DNA from: Glandiceps talaboti
Lineage: Eukaryota > Hemichordata > Enteropneusta > Spengelidae
NCBI RefSeq assembly: GCF_964340395.1
Contig: NC_135566.1
Coordinates: forward strand, 11,224,501 to 11,288,500
Length of the DNA stretch: 64,000 nucleotides
Direction: 5' to 3'
Within the stretch, counting starts at the first letter, position 1; every line of letters starts with the position of its first letter. Below the pieces are notes generated by a model. That model saw only the letters and a program-made list of their open reading frames with translations, searched no databases and was not told where the DNA came from. Positions 1 through 18,179 of this stretch are shown here, in pieces. Position numbers and translations under genes: made by a program.

Positions 1-988
1 TGGCCGACACTGTGTGCGTAAACACCATCATTGTTTATCTTTGAACGAACACTCGTCGTCATCATGGTCATATCTAGGATCCCGGGTATCCAATGTATTC
101 GTCAACGTATAATCCCAGGATTTCTCGTAAAATAAAAAGGGCCCTATTTCGATTTGGTAGACAGTTGATTACATCCTTTGGACCCCTAATTTGATGCTCT
201 GTGTCATAGTATTATCATTGACACTAGTAATACATCCATGATATAACCATGGAAGTATCACACAGGTCACTCACTGGGTAATACTTCCATAATATACCCT
301 TGTCTGTGATATAACTTGTTATACCTAGATTCGCCAACCAAACCGTTGCTAAACCCCAAACGTTGTGTTGTTCACTAGTTTGTTTCAAGTCTTGTTAATG
401 CAGACATGGAAGTCTTAGTGTACTTCCTTGGTGTAGAGAATGTCTGAGATCATAATAACAAGACTATAAACCAAGACCCTGTGATTGGTTGGTTTCAGCA
501 TAGACCCTTCACAAAAATGGTTTCAGCATGGAGGTATAACGGGAGCCCCTTATACCTCCATGGTATCAGCTATGTCCTTACAAGCCTCAGCCAAAAAAAC
601 AAACAATTTTTACTGGATTTAAAATGTACCCACACTCTGTGTCAGATGATGCCAGTGGCATCACCATATGATCAGAATCAAGAAAGACAGTAGACATGAT
701 CAGCCAATCACAAAGGGGTGGATTTCATAATGGATTTGAAAAAATATGGAAGTCAGTTGAGTTATTTTTACGTGAAATTGTAATCTAACATTAGGTTTCA
801 AAACAGAAATGTAGGACAAATGCATATTAACACAAGTGTTGAGAGGAAATAGTCTAAATCAACCTAGTGAAGAGTGTAATCTAGGCAAGTTGATGACAGA
901 GTGAATTTTATTATCTTGTTACTTGTTACTGTATTTCATTTACAAAATATGCTTACAAAATTTCCATATCACAATTTTATAATTTCAG
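1..988 (+). other. 5' part of the CFAP119 locus, first exon not located
   Basis: No coding exon can be supported here. The acceptor at 987-988 shows that at least one exon lies upstream, either in this stretch or before the window. An ATG at 64 opens about 20 codons and ends near a weak GTAAAA donor; it is a possible first exon but nothing supports it beyond position. Several short inverted motifs of the type ATGGAAGTAT/ATACTTCCAT occur at about 230-420. Confidence 0.4.
527..562. repeat. Short perfect hairpin
   Basis: Arms CATGGAGGTATAA (527-539) and TTATACCTCCATG (550-562) are perfect inverted repeats of 13 bp with a 10-base loop. Role unknown. Confidence 0.6.
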
Positions 989-5734
<4,746 letters not shown>

Positions 5735-6170
5735 TTTGAAATTTGATAAATATGATGTAAATTTTTTATTCTTTTTTTTTCAATTTTCAGTCCAAGGTTT
5801 CCTTACTTGAACATTTTGGAGAGATACCTTTGAACTGATTTCTCTACAGAAACGGTCAATGATTTCAGACATTCACACTTTTTCCAAGGTGTTAACTTAA
5901 AATAATACTTCACAGATAAATGTACATTTCTAGAACCATAACTGAATAAATCTGACCTGTTAGATTTCATAGTTTATTCCTCAACACGTAGTGACCATCA
6001 AAATCTACTTTAAAAAAATATGCTTTTCTCTCAAAAAATATTTTATCAAGTAAGAATAAACGTGTACATATTATGACTTATACACACATGTATTCTATTT
6101 CTCATAAATACTTTTGTGAAATAAGTATACATGTGTACATAATTTACTGAATAAAATATTCAAAGTATTA
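5735..6170 (+). terminator. CFAP119-like 3' UTR and polyadenylation region
   Basis: AT-rich sequence after the stop codon with AATAAA hexamers at 5945-5950, 6055-6060 and 6150-6155. Which signal is used cannot be told from the sequence. Confidence 0.5.
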
Positions 6171-6243
6171 TTTGACATACATGTATACACTTTGTTATTT
6201 ATTTGTTTATTTTTCTTATTGTGTATTTAACAAAAAACAAAAA

Positions 6244-6412
6244 CAATTAGAGTACCCAATATGAAAAAAGATTGAAAAACACAAACCCTAGTTTGTTTTG
6301 TAACACAAAGAAAATGAAGAAGACAACTAACATTGGATGTTAGACTGCTTATTTCAATGCAATAATTTAACCAATTCAAAATAGTTATTGCATGGAAAGT
6401 TGGGGCTTGTGT
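6244..6412 (+). repeat. Dispersed direct repeat, copy B
   Basis: Second copy of the repeat at 2361-2534, located just past the CFAP119 polyadenylation region. The two copies bracket the gene's 3' half. I see no terminal inverted repeats or clear target duplications. Confidence 0.8.
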
Positions 6413-6955
6413 CACCCAACGTACTCAGTTGAAATAATTATTGATTCATTAAAAAAATATTTAATAATAAACTTTTCAATAATGCTGGTATCTGTCAAAA
6501 AATGATGTGTTCCCATTGCTGATTGTTTTCTCTTTTTTTTGTTTAACGGAAATTTCACAACCGAATGATGACCAACTCAATACTAGTAATGCATAGAGAG
6601 AGCGCCACCAAGTGTCCGTTACTCACTATAACCTGGTTTTTTTTTAGTGCGGTAGCAACCACGGTAAAATGACACGGTAAAGGTCATATACGTCACTTTG
6701 GTGACCATCACTTTTCATGACCGACCTTGGAAATACAAAAATAGCCAAAATGTTCATATTTACTGAAACATACTAGTAACTGGGAGATATGTAGCATTGT
6801 ATTTAGATGAACTGAAATTAATGATTTGATGATGTAGGTTTGGGTGAACCACCACAGATACTAGTATTCGTTTAGGGAAAGCTTGTATACCTGTCAGTGC
6901 TATAGGGAGTTCAATACTTACTTCAAGGTACGAAGTGTGGCTTCTGAAGTTGCCC

Positions 6956-7016
<61 letters not shown>

Positions 7017-9740
7017 TAGAGATGGTCAAACGGAAGGGGTAAGACTCTAAGAGGGTGGTTGGAAAGATAGTCTTGCTTGAGCGAAACGCGTACACCGTCT
7101 GCAAGCAGGACTAATGGAAAGACAGATCAATCGTTGCATACCACAGCCTCTTTCACGGCACTGTCAAAAGACTTGATGATTTTTTGATGTGTCACAGAAC
7201 AAAAATAAGTTCTGGTTTGCGAGAATGGGATTTGGCCTCTGGACATCTTGCAGTGGTTTGATATCCTATACACAGTTTGTTAACATTATGTCAGATTTGT
7301 TGACTCAGCAGACTGATCTAAACACGGCACAGTGGTATGTATGTTACAATGATTCTTGTAATTTAATATTGTGCCTAAGTATATAATACATACTTTAGTT
7401 CAAAAATACTGCACTCTCATTTTCCCCTCGAGAAAGACATACCTCACAGTTGATAGGCTAAACAGTGTACTCACCAAGCCAAATATATTTTGATATAGAT
7501 TTTGATAAAAACAACAACAAAAGAATCGGAAGATGATACTCTTTTTGTGGTTGAAAAATCCACTCGTAAATTCTAGTACATATTGATTTAATTAGTCTGT
7601 GATTTGAGTGTACACAACAACCGGTCACAGATTTATAATATTTTGCGTGTCTACTTGCGAGGCACTCTTTATCTTGGAATACGAGACGTGAGAGTCGATC
7701 TTGATCATCTCTCTATCACCCACTTAACGAGTAATTAGCTCGGTCCGCCCCTATCTGAAATCGAATACTCGGAATAAAATGCACCAACGCTTTTCGATAG
7801 CAACATCGGGTGTAGGACGTCTGCCAACCCAGTTCCAACATGGAATTTTAGCGGATGAAATAAACACTCCCCAGTCAGTAAATAAATAACATGTCAATTT
7901 CACGCAACAGTGCTCCATCAATCAAACGTCAATTACATTGAAGTGTTAAAGCTGGCTACGCCATTATTATCTAACACATGTTCCATTGTTGTGTCTGTAG
8001 AGTGTTGATCTGTGTCCGTAAGTGTCTGAACGTCAACAGTCATACGTGAAGCATAGGCAAGTCAGACCACCTTCGGCAAATTATTCAAACATGTGGACAC
8101 TTTTTTTGTATAACAACAGTGTTTTCAAATATTTTATAATATTATTGGTAATTAGTCAACTGGGTTGTAATTGATTACGCATTCCGGTAGTTATACGAAG
8201 CATAGAGGCTCTCTTAGGGGTGAAAGGGAACAACTTGCTAGTGCATTGCTTCCTCAACTACGCTCATTTGTCAGCTCTACATCCGTTGATATGCATTATA
8301 AGCACTGCTTGAGTATCACCATGATCACCACGACACAGCGCAGGCTCTTGAAATGTGTGCACTAAACTAAACTGTTGAAAAGCCATCAAAAGTTGGTCTT
8401 ATCGGTCAGTCTGGGGTCTGTCACTACCACATACGTTATCTGTCAACACTGCAGTCGAAAAAAAAGAGCCGTTTATTTGCACTCATCACCACCGTTAAGC
8501 AGTGCAAGTGATAAATACGAAACTTGATAGAAAAGAAAGCATACAAGAACGTACATTGTAGTGTATTAAAATATGGTGTTTTTTTAGCACATGTATGTTT
8601 CTCTTGGGATGGAATAACCGATAAAATGTGTGATTTTCGAATATTTGCCTGTGTAATATCGTTAAAACAAAATATACCGCATTCCATTTTGTAAGAGAGA
8701 ATATTCAGACTGTATTACGCTATTGTCCATTCCATCATATAAGCTTATGTTTGGAGAAATTTAAGAAAATTTGTTATGGTTGTTCGGTCCCCGTATGTAT
8801 TATATTCATCGGTCGAACCAAGAATCTAAGCAAAGTACGCCCTCTGTGAACAAAAACAATTTGTGTATTTTTATCCTGCAATAACAAGAACTTTTTATCG
8901 TTGATTTTCATTCACAAATGATTCATTCATTTTTAGTGTTCAGTAGCCCAACATATCCCTGATGTTTAGGAAACCAGTGTTTCTGATATGTCCATTTTTT
9001 GCCGTGTTTTATTGTCTTCTTTTAGCAGTTCTTGAGAACGAACTTAACGTGGGACAGTACACTTCCAGGATCTTCCAAACATCCAGTGACTTTGTAAAAG
9101 ATTACAGATTCTCGAAATGAAAAAAAAAAGGTATAGAGTTGCTAATTTGAAACGTTTGTTTACAGTTTTTTTGAGTAGTGCCCAGCCCATACTGACAGCT
9201 TTGCCACGCGCAGTTTGATTTGCATACAATTAGCCGGTATTGAAAAATACTATGAATATGCTCTCAAATAAAGTGCTTTGTTACAACTCCACAAGTATCA
9301 AAGCCGTTCCACCATTTGCAGATTAACTTTCCGTGCTCTGTTTCACAGAGGATATTCGAACTATTTCCGCTTAATATTTTTGTCACGTTCGCCAGGCTGA
9401 GATGGTTGAAGAATTTTTAGAGACGTCCCACTTCCACACGCGTGGCGAATGTACTCTCCACTGTGTAGTGAAATGACCCGAATCGCTTTTACTTCATACC
9501 CATAGAAATCACAGTTGCAGCTACTTTAAGAAACCCCTTACAACTGCTTCATCAGTAATGCAAATACAGCTTCGCCGTGAAACAAAGCTCATGGGCGTGA
9601 ATGTTTACTGTGAGGTGTCAAAATCATTTGGGTTTCTCGTTTTCGCCTTGTTGCGACCCACTTTCACCCTCAAGGGACACTCACACAGTGAGAATTTACG
9701 ATACCCTCAAAACTTCGGAACAAAGAATATTTCACTTCTC
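6413..9740. other. Intergenic region between CFAP119-like gene and bHLH gene
   Basis: Apart from the (GACA)n tract I see no exon with family similarity on either strand. Stretches around 7.6-8.4 kb and 9.3-9.7 kb are compositionally complex with some CpG and could be regulatory, but no specific element can be named. Confidence 0.5.
6957..7016 (+). repeat. (GACA)n microsatellite
   Basis: About 15 uninterrupted copies of a 4-bp GACA/AGAC unit. Confidence 0.97.
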
Positions 9741-9764
9741 CTGATTTAGTATAATTGTTGTGTG

Positions 9765-9935
9765 TATAAAACCCATGTTTACTCCAGAAAAATCTTACAA
9801 AACAAGGCAAACTACTTTCGCGTGACCGGACAAAAAGCAATTCGGGTGAAAAATAATTCGGGTTGACCCTTTATACCCCTGCTCTATTGGTATGTGCCAG
9901 GCATGCGCACAATATAGCAACCATTATGGCCGTCG
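9765..9935 (+). promoter_or_regulatory. Candidate promoter of the bHLH gene
   Basis: TATAAAA is at 9765-9771. An NRF1-like sequence, GGCATGCGCAC, is at about 9900-9910, and ATTATGGCCG at about 9923-9932 matches a YY1 site with one mismatch. NRF1 and YY1 sites close to transcription starts, with YY1 overlapping an ATG, are typical of metazoan promoters. The distance to the main ATG (about 500 bp) would imply a long or spliced 5' leader. Inference only; no transcript evidence. Confidence 0.35.
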
Positions 9936-9967
9936 AGGCTGAAATTGACAATAATCGAGGATTGTAA
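9926..9967 (+). other. Upstream ORF 1 (13 residues)
   Basis: ATG with A at -3 and G at +4 (good initiation context) encodes MAVEAEIDNNRGL and a TAA stop. The stop is followed at once by ATG of upstream ORF 2 (TAAATG). It is either a uORF in the leader or an alternative first coding exon; a weak GTAAAT donor-like sequence overlaps the stop. Confidence 0.3.
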
Positions 9968-10228
9968 ATGCTACGGTATCTCTGGAGTGGACCCAACGAA
10001 GGAACTTTTGGACTGTTAGTCAATACTTCACTCGGAAATGTTGTAAGCCAAAGCGAACATGTGGAACGTAGGTACAATGAAGTGGAAGTACTTACTCCTA
10101 CGCATAGTAATGGCGTGTACGGTCTCGTAAGAAAGACAGCTCGCAGAGTAGTATTACTGGCGGATTTACTGTGTAGGGTGTGGAGTAGCCACATAATGCA
10201 GATTGCAGTAGCCTACTTGTGTTGCTGA
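9968..10228 (+). other. Upstream ORF 2 (86 codons)
   Basis: Open frame starting directly at the stop of the 13-residue ORF. Its protein resembles nothing I know. If the leader is unspliced it would strongly limit scanning to the main ATG at 10431; if the leader is spliced it may be intron. Confidence 0.2.
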
Positions 10229-10430
10229 CGACTATACAATTCACAACTTTGATACTGTGCAGTGATTTTTGATCCGATTTTTTTCTCGATTTTACTTGCT
10301 TGGAATGGTCCAAACCCAACGTATATCTTCTGTCAAGTGTACGCACGGTTGTGAGTTTGCTGTGGATTTTGTATCAGGAGTGTCGATCTGTTAATCGATA
10401 CTGTGGGCGGGACTAGTTGATAAAGAGACC

Positions 10431-13400
10431 ATGTTTACATCGAATAACCCAGCGGCCGGAAGGGGTCATCATTCACAAGTAGGAACGACCACAGTCGATC
10501 ACCCAGTTCCAGTACAGAACTACGATTTCCCAAATCCACGAGTTCCACAGGAACGTTTTCCCAACAACAACGCGAACGCCATAGTGGCGCATTCCGACGC
10601 TCTCGCAGAAAACATGAAAGGCTTTGAATGCAGTGACTTAGACAATGCACTGCTCAGCGGGCAAGCTCCACCGAATGGAGATTTCAGTTTTCCATTCAAC
10701 GCTCAGGGGCAGCAAGTTCGTGCCGTACAACATGCTAGGATGCCAGTGGATATTAATAACGGTGCACAAACTTTTAGCCCACTTAGCCATGGACGTGCAA
10801 GCATGGATAGCTACCCATACGATGAACAACAAAGTGTGCAAGGTAGGCCACGATCTAGTCAGCCTTCGGTATCTGACTCGGCAATGGGTGAAGACTTTCA
10901 CCAATCCACCGAATCTGTGTTTAGCCCAAGTCTTCAACAAAATATCCACCAAGGTGAATGTCATGTTGATTCATACGGACGATCCCGACGTGTTTCCGAT
11001 CCCTGTCCGCAAGTAAATCCCACTTTGCCAAATCACGGGGCCACGTATCAACGTACAAATTCCTTCCCTTCAGACATGAACATGCGGACTCATTACAACA
11101 GTTTTCCGGCAAACAGAGGGATAATGCAAAACGGACCAAACATGGGGAACAATGTGCAGAACTTTTACCCGAATTCAAGTCAGACTGGACATTCCAATAC
11201 TCAAAATGTGGACACCAGTTTGCCGGGAATATACGAACGGAGTACAGATTCACAACCGCCGTCTATCAGCCCACATATGCACGGACAAAACATGGCTTAT
11301 ACACAAGGCAGAAATCCGGGCAGTTCAATGACTACTTCAGTAAGCAAGCCGATGGAATATATGCCACAGGGTACAATGGGGCATACAGTCTCGGGAAATT
11401 CACACTATCAGGGTATGGTCAGTATGGCCTCCAACAACACCAGTAACAGCCGTCTTCATCATTTGCCAACACATGGGTATCCACCACCACCACCACCACC
11501 ACCACCACCACAGCAGTATGGAACTCACCCACCACAACCCACACCACAACCCTCACCGACTCCTGGAATGTCACAACTTAGACAATACCCACCACAAATA
11601 CAACAAGGCAGGTTAAATCAACCACACTTCAATATGGGTAATGGAAACCCACCTTATAGTACAGTGACAAATTTTAGTAATCAACAAAATTTCCAGTCTG
11701 TTGACTGTGCCAAACCAATGTTTCAAGGATCACAGGGTAATTTGCATGGAAATGTAAATACAGCTAATATTGCTCCAAGTATGCCTGGCTTGCCTCGGTA
11801 TCCAGGTACACATACTGCTGGTCAGCCTCGATATCCGGGACCACAGCAGGGATATATGCCAAATTCAGGATTGCCGAATAAGGTAGGGCAAATAGAGACA
11901 ATTAGAAGTGGTTTGGAGTTTCAAAACGCCAATGTAGGTGCTTCACAGAGGCTCAGACATTTTGGACCAATGTTAGAAAATGGTGCCAACCACCCAAAAT
12001 ATCAAGCAAGACATATGCAGGGATATGCCAGACACCCATCGAATGCTGTACCACAGAACTATACAGGAATGCCACCACATATGGGGGACAATATGGGCAT
12101 TCCAGAAAACAGCCCTCCAGCTTCCAGAATACTGCACCCTCCTGTAGTTACCCCCGCAACCCAGACATCAAGATATAGATATAGTCATCCATCAGAAACT
12201 TTTCCAGTTACTGATACAACTAACGCCATTCCAAGTGGACCTATGTGTACACCAAATTTCTCTGAATCTACCAATACAAGACGATATGTGAATCCAAATG
12301 AGGGAAATACAAGTGCATCACAAGTCGCATTGTCACAAGAAGCATCATTTGCTAAAGCACTGCAGGCCATGGCAAAGAGAGATCACCAAGTAGATGCTGC
12401 TGTTAGTAACCAAACGTGGCATGAAGGAGGCCAACTGCAGGCAGTACATCCACCGTCAATACCTGACAACCAGCCCAGAATGGAAGAACCCCAAGAACAA
12501 CCAGATTTGAATTCAGAATTGCCGTTTACTGACAATCCAGAAATTTTAGAGAAACGAGGTGATTTAGTGTTTAGTGCTGAACTTGAAAAACTGGCCAAAC
12601 TTTCAAGAAATCCTGCCTTTATGATGAGTTATCCAGGTATGAGGGAAGCAATAACCCCTCCACAGGTATCACAAGCTCATCAACAAGGACAACCCCAACA
12701 CACCGACGTTGTCACCATGACTACAGATCAATCATTCCCCACGAGTAATGATCTGATTGGCAATGGTCAAAGTATGAACAGTCCAGGTACCTGTTTGGAC
12801 ATGGCAGAAAACCAACTTCCAAGTTTTGAACAGTTAGTAGCCGAAAGAAGTACTCAACAAGTCACTAAGTCCGAGGAAATTGATCAAATTGTGTCTACTG
12901 TAGCTGTATCGTCTCCTCCATCTGTTGTAACAACGTCCTGTAATCAGTTACAATCGGTGCCACCAATGTCAGTGCAGACAAAAATGAGTGATAGTCCACC
13001 ACAGTCTGTTGGTAATGGGAGTGTAGCTGACATTTCGGAAGTGATTGAAAAAAGTGAGAGTGTGGATATCAAGACCAATGTGATAGAAAAGTGTTCTACA
13101 CCTCCTCAAGAATTGAGTAAACAAATTGAACAAGAGTTCGCAACCACCGAAGCACCAAGCTCAGAGTCGCCAAATGCGGTGAAACAGTTGCAACGAATGA
13201 CACAATCACTGAAAGAAAAACAAGAAGAAGTTTCAAAGAGTAGACATGTACAGTATCTGTCCCACAATTCAGAGACAACAACATCGTCGAATCAGAACTG
13301 TATCGCAGCATTGTCGGAAGCATGTCGAAATATGATTGCGGACTTGGACAGCCCAATTCAAAAATCAGTAAACCACCAACTGTACAGCGTTGTTTCTGAT

Positions 13401-14889
13401 AATGGACTTCACAGTCCAAATTTTGAGACAATACCTGGCCAGCTACCACCCATAACGAGTGCTATGACCCAGTCTCCATTTTTACCCCAGAACCCAACAT
13501 TCCAATCTCACCCACAACCTCTTGATAATCTTAGTAGTATGGGATGTTCTCCTGTTACGGACTGTGGACAACAAACACCAAATTCTGTATCACCGGGAAC
13601 ATTTCATCTCCAATATCAAAACTTTTTGCTCGAACCTGTCGATGTACCACCACCACCACCAGTAGTAGAACAGAAACCAAAGAGAAAACCAAGGGCCAAG
13701 AAACGAAATGCATCGCAAGATAGGGAGGATGCACCGAAGAAACAGAAAAGGAAACGGAAAAAAGAATCAACTGATTTCTCAAGTCTCGAGGGAGAGATAA
13801 ATAGCGTGGAAAGCTCAATCATGGGAAGTATTGATGAACAAACCAACAAAATGCTTGAGGAAGCATCATTAATTAGTGAAACTGAACTAAATGAACAGCA
13901 GAAAATGGCATCCATTGAAACAAGTGTATCGCAGCTAGAAAATGTTAAATCATGTAATATTGAAAACTCTGATAATGTGCTCTCAACACCCCCTGATATT
14001 CAAAGTTCAAGCCCTCTGGATGCGGTTACCTTGGCAACGATATCTGCTGAATCCCCTTTGTTGATAACATCGCCTCCATCTCTGGGCTCCCCACAGAGTC
14101 AACCGATTCCATCAGCAATCAAATGTAATGAAGTGACTGAGAGAGAGATGACGATGCAGCAGCAGCAGCCACATACTCCCAACATGGAACAGACAAGCAA
14201 TAACAACAACACAATTCCTAATATTAAACAAAACACAGCAGATTGTAGTGCTTTCTCTTCCTCCTTGGAAACAGCAAATAACATATCAAGTTGCCCAGGT
14301 AGTGTTAATAGTGCTAGTGACCGAGAGGAGAAAATGACATTTGATGGAATGCAATCTCGGCCCAACAGTAGCAACAGTATGGACGGGAGTCAATCAGTCA
14401 CGACCTTTGACCTGAACTGTCATTCAGTCAATGTAACAATCCCTAGCAATGCAAGCATACAAAGTGCACCTCCCCTTTATCCAAACTCTTCCATTGCAAT
14501 GAGTACTGGTGCAGCTGCTGGTGTATATGTGACAACCAGCACTGTCTCTCTCCCATCGGGAACAACTATTCAGGCACCTGTAAATCCGGGATACCCAATG
14601 GTTAATAACAATCAACCAACGGAAGCACACCCATTAGAAATCCTACAAGCTCAAATACAGCTGCAGAGACAGCAATTTAATATCAGTGAAAGCCGACCAC
14701 TTCCCTATAAAAATGCCCCCAAGGCTGCTAGCAGTAGTAAATCCAAAGCGTCGAAAAGTGGGAAAGCACAGAATCCAGTGGATGTGGAAAAGCTTATGGC
14801 CGAAGAGGATTCTACCTGGTACATGCCAAATGAAACCCCAAAAGAACCCACTGTGCCATGGGAACAGAGCAAGAAGAGTGCAGAAAAAG
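10431..14889 (+). CDS. Giant first coding exon of a group-B bHLH protein (residues 1-1486)
   Basis: The ATG has A at -3 and an in-frame TAA about 40 bp upstream. The exon ends AAAAG before GTGAGT, leaving one base (phase 1). It encodes a Q/N/P/S/T/M-rich, probably disordered polypeptide without a folded domain I can recognise. Landmarks: two RxxSxP motifs at S189 (RRVSDP) and S211 (RTNSFP); ten prolines at 351-360, all CCA; a Q/P-rich stretch after them; a helical-looking segment (FSAELEKLAKLSRNPAFMMS) near residue 710; a VPPPPP run and a basic cluster at 1082-1111 (KPKRKPRAKKR ... KKQKRKRKK), a likely nuclear signal; and a Q-rich segment near 1410. The C-terminal 75 residues are Lys/Ser-rich and lead into the bHLH. 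It probably acts as a nuclear activation or scaffold region. Without splicing the frame runs nine more codons to a stop at 14916-14918. Confidence 0.85.
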
Positions 14890-15330
14890 GTGAGTTTGGT
14901 ATTTACTCCTTCAATTAATTCCAGATTACATATTTGATGAATCCCCCCAAAGTATGGTATACATTGTTAAGCAATTGACATGTGTAACAAAGTCCACAAA
15001 TCATACGCTGATATCTATAGGCTGGAGTGACAAGGTGAATAATGGACATTACCTTTTGAACTTGAAAATGTCAATAACCTGGCAACCAAAGTATTTCAAT
15101 AGGGAGACTTAAGTAGAATAGCTATGCCATCAAAGAGAAAAGTAAACCATCCAATTATCAGATAATTGAAAAAAGGAAATTGTTAAAAAAATATTCAGTT
15201 GTGAAAAGTTACAGCTCATGATTGTTTGTCACCAGAAGCAATTAAGTAAGGAACCTGTGAATATAAAGTGTTTGCAAGCATGAGGAAAGCTGTTGAAAAT
15301 GTGAAAGACATGTTGAATAAACCTGTCGTT
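14890..15330 (+). terminator. Possible intronic polyadenylation, bHLH-less isoform
   Basis: If the 14890 donor is not used, translation adds GEFGIYSFN and stops at 14916-14918. An AATAAA hexamer follows at 15316-15321. This would give a protein with the whole disordered region and nuclear signal but no DNA-binding domain. Only the stop and hexamer are seen; use is speculative. Confidence 0.2.
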
Positions 15331-17490
15331 CTGTAGTAGGAGAAATAACTTGAAAATCAATGTAATATAAAAATTGTGTCAAATGTGTTATTCCGTGGAA
15401 CAAATCTAAACTGTGATGCAAGAATAGAAAGAGTAAAGAAAAAGATGAGAAGTTACATTCAGAGGAAACGTGGAATCAAAATGGAAAAAAAAACAATTTT
15501 CCAACCATATTTTTCTTCGTCGTGGTACTACATTTATGTTTTTTTTTTTTTGAAAATTGAAATTTGAAAATGGACTTGAAAATTTGTGAAAAATACTTGT
15601 TTGAAAAGTACAACTTACGTAAATTGTTGTGTAAAAAATTCAATATGAGGATATTACACTAACTTAGTTGAATGAAAATGAACACCTACCGCAATAGTAC
15701 TTTATCTTCCCTGACTGTTGAAATTAAGCTGCCCTCTGATGGAGGTCAAAGGTTATCCTAACTGAACACTGTCATCTATGTCTCTATTCACATATTAATT
15801 TCTATGTATTCCGAGTCAAGAAAAAAAGACTGCGAACATGTAAATAAATAATTTTGCTCCTGGCTCTTTCCCAGATTACGTGTGAGAAATATATCGTACT
15901 TAATGTTTCAACTGGTAATAATTTATTTGTAAGTAATGACGCAGTCACTGAATTGGCAGCATGGTGAAAGGCCTTGTTTTATTCATCAAGATCATGAAAT
16001 TTACATAAGGATTAGGATTTATTCAATTGGGGTAAAAATGATCAAAAATTATTATTCTGAATCTGCCCAAACCTGTGTGATAATTAGTTGATTTTTCATT
16101 GTCAGCTCGAGTTTGACAAAATAGAAGCAAATTGCAGTCGAAATGATTACTTGAAAGGCATTGGTAAAGCAAGCAATTTTTCATCATTTAATGTTTGATA
16201 TGATGGGTGGATTTGTGTCCGTAAGTGAAGCGCGTGACACAAACAGGCATCGAAAGTGTGTGAAAATTTCATGACAAAGACAGCGAAGCAGTTAAAAAAT
16301 ACTTAAGCTTGACTGCTTGGACCAAAGTGTGGCTTGATTGTATGTCGTTCCATCAATTGCGTGTTCTGTACCGTTTGCAAACAATCCCTGTGCAGCCATG
16401 CAAGGCTTGAGGCGAAGCTTGTCTCTGATTATCAATTCATGTCTCCTCTCCTAGCACAACCCATCTTGTGTGTTATGCATAGAAATTTTTCCCAGCTTCT
16501 GCTTCGCTCACATGGTGTCTCGGTGAGGGAATAAAAAGACCATGTAACGCATATGTAGTGATGTGGGAATTCCGTTTTGACAAACTTCACCAGGGATGTG
16601 AGGGACTGCTAAATTAACATAGCATGAAAGAACAGGCTATCCTGTGAGACATATACACTACAATGGGTTACAACAGTGCTACTAAAACAGTCTGTTCAAC
16701 AATAACAGCATAGCTCAAGAAAATATTGACATCAACATGTACTACTAGCAGTAAGTCAATGAAATACACAACATTGCAATGTACACACATACGTGTATGT
16801 ACTTTATAAATCAAAGTATATCGTTAGTTTTAATAGTTTCTGTTAATTATATTTTTTGGGGTCTATAAAAATGAGCGTCCACCATTACAACTACACATGT
16901 AAATTTGCTGGTATATTGACATACAGCTTTCCATAGTCGTTGCCTTTTCACTTTGAAAACGTTTCTGAATGACTTTCCCTTCTATTAACACTATACCAGG
17001 AAAGGAAGGCAGATTGAGAGACTGATAATCAGTAAATAAAGGCCCACTTTAGAGCAAATTCTGTGATTTCCAGCAAAGCAAGCATGATAACATTAGAGCA
17101 AAGTTTATCGGCTTCAGAAATCTGATAATTGTTGGGTAATGGTTGCGGAGACTTTTGGACTATGTATCAATGTTTATATTGGAAGATTATGCTGATAGAG
17201 TGAAAATAGTAGAGTTTGAACTTTCTATAAATGATCAAGCTCTTCAAAAAGCAGTTGGACATTGTTCTTTTGTTGATAAACTGAGATTTATCAGGTATCC
17301 AATATAAATTTTGTGTGGGCTGTCAGTTTGTTGAAATGAGCGTGAATTTACATGGCTAATTTGAAACCTGATCTTACAAATGAGTAGACAGCAGGGTAAG
17401 TTGTACATTTCATTTCGCTATATACAAAATTGGATGCTAAATCTTGTTGGTGTTGAAGTATGTCAAATTACAAATGTCAATATGGAATAT
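15331..17490. other. Intron segment, nothing identified
   Basis: AT-rich and mostly non-repetitive. Positions 16190-16540 are compositionally more complex than their surroundings and carry several CpGs. No exon or RNA gene is recognisable. Confidence 0.5.
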
Positions 17491-17496
17491 AGGCAT

Positions 17497-17836
<340 letters not shown>

Positions 17837-17994
17837 TGTATACACCACAATATTATACAAACTAGTGAAATTTGTGAGTTGGTTTTTAAATTGTTTTGTT
17901 CAAATTTGTACCGAATCCCCAATTCTTGTATTATCTTTGAAATGTAAAAATGACTAGATTTTCATTTCGATATTACAGAATTTGATACTACCGG

Positions 17995-18175
17995 GTACAC
18001 TTTTGTGAAAATGTTCTAAATGCAAAAAAAATATGTGTGAAAATGTTCTAAATGATATAAAAAAACAAAAGGAATCACACAAATTTATACAAACTCTCCA
18101 ATTTTGTGAAAATGTTCTAAATGATGAAAAAAGGGAACCATACAAATTTATACAAACTCTCCAATTTTTGTTGTT
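17995..18175 (+). repeat. Degenerate tandem repeat
   Basis: GTGAAAATGTTCTAAATG occurs three times, and ACAAATTTATACAAACTCTC occurs twice. Imperfect tandem duplication of 35 to 70 bp units. Confidence 0.8.
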
Positions 18176-18179
18176 TTCA

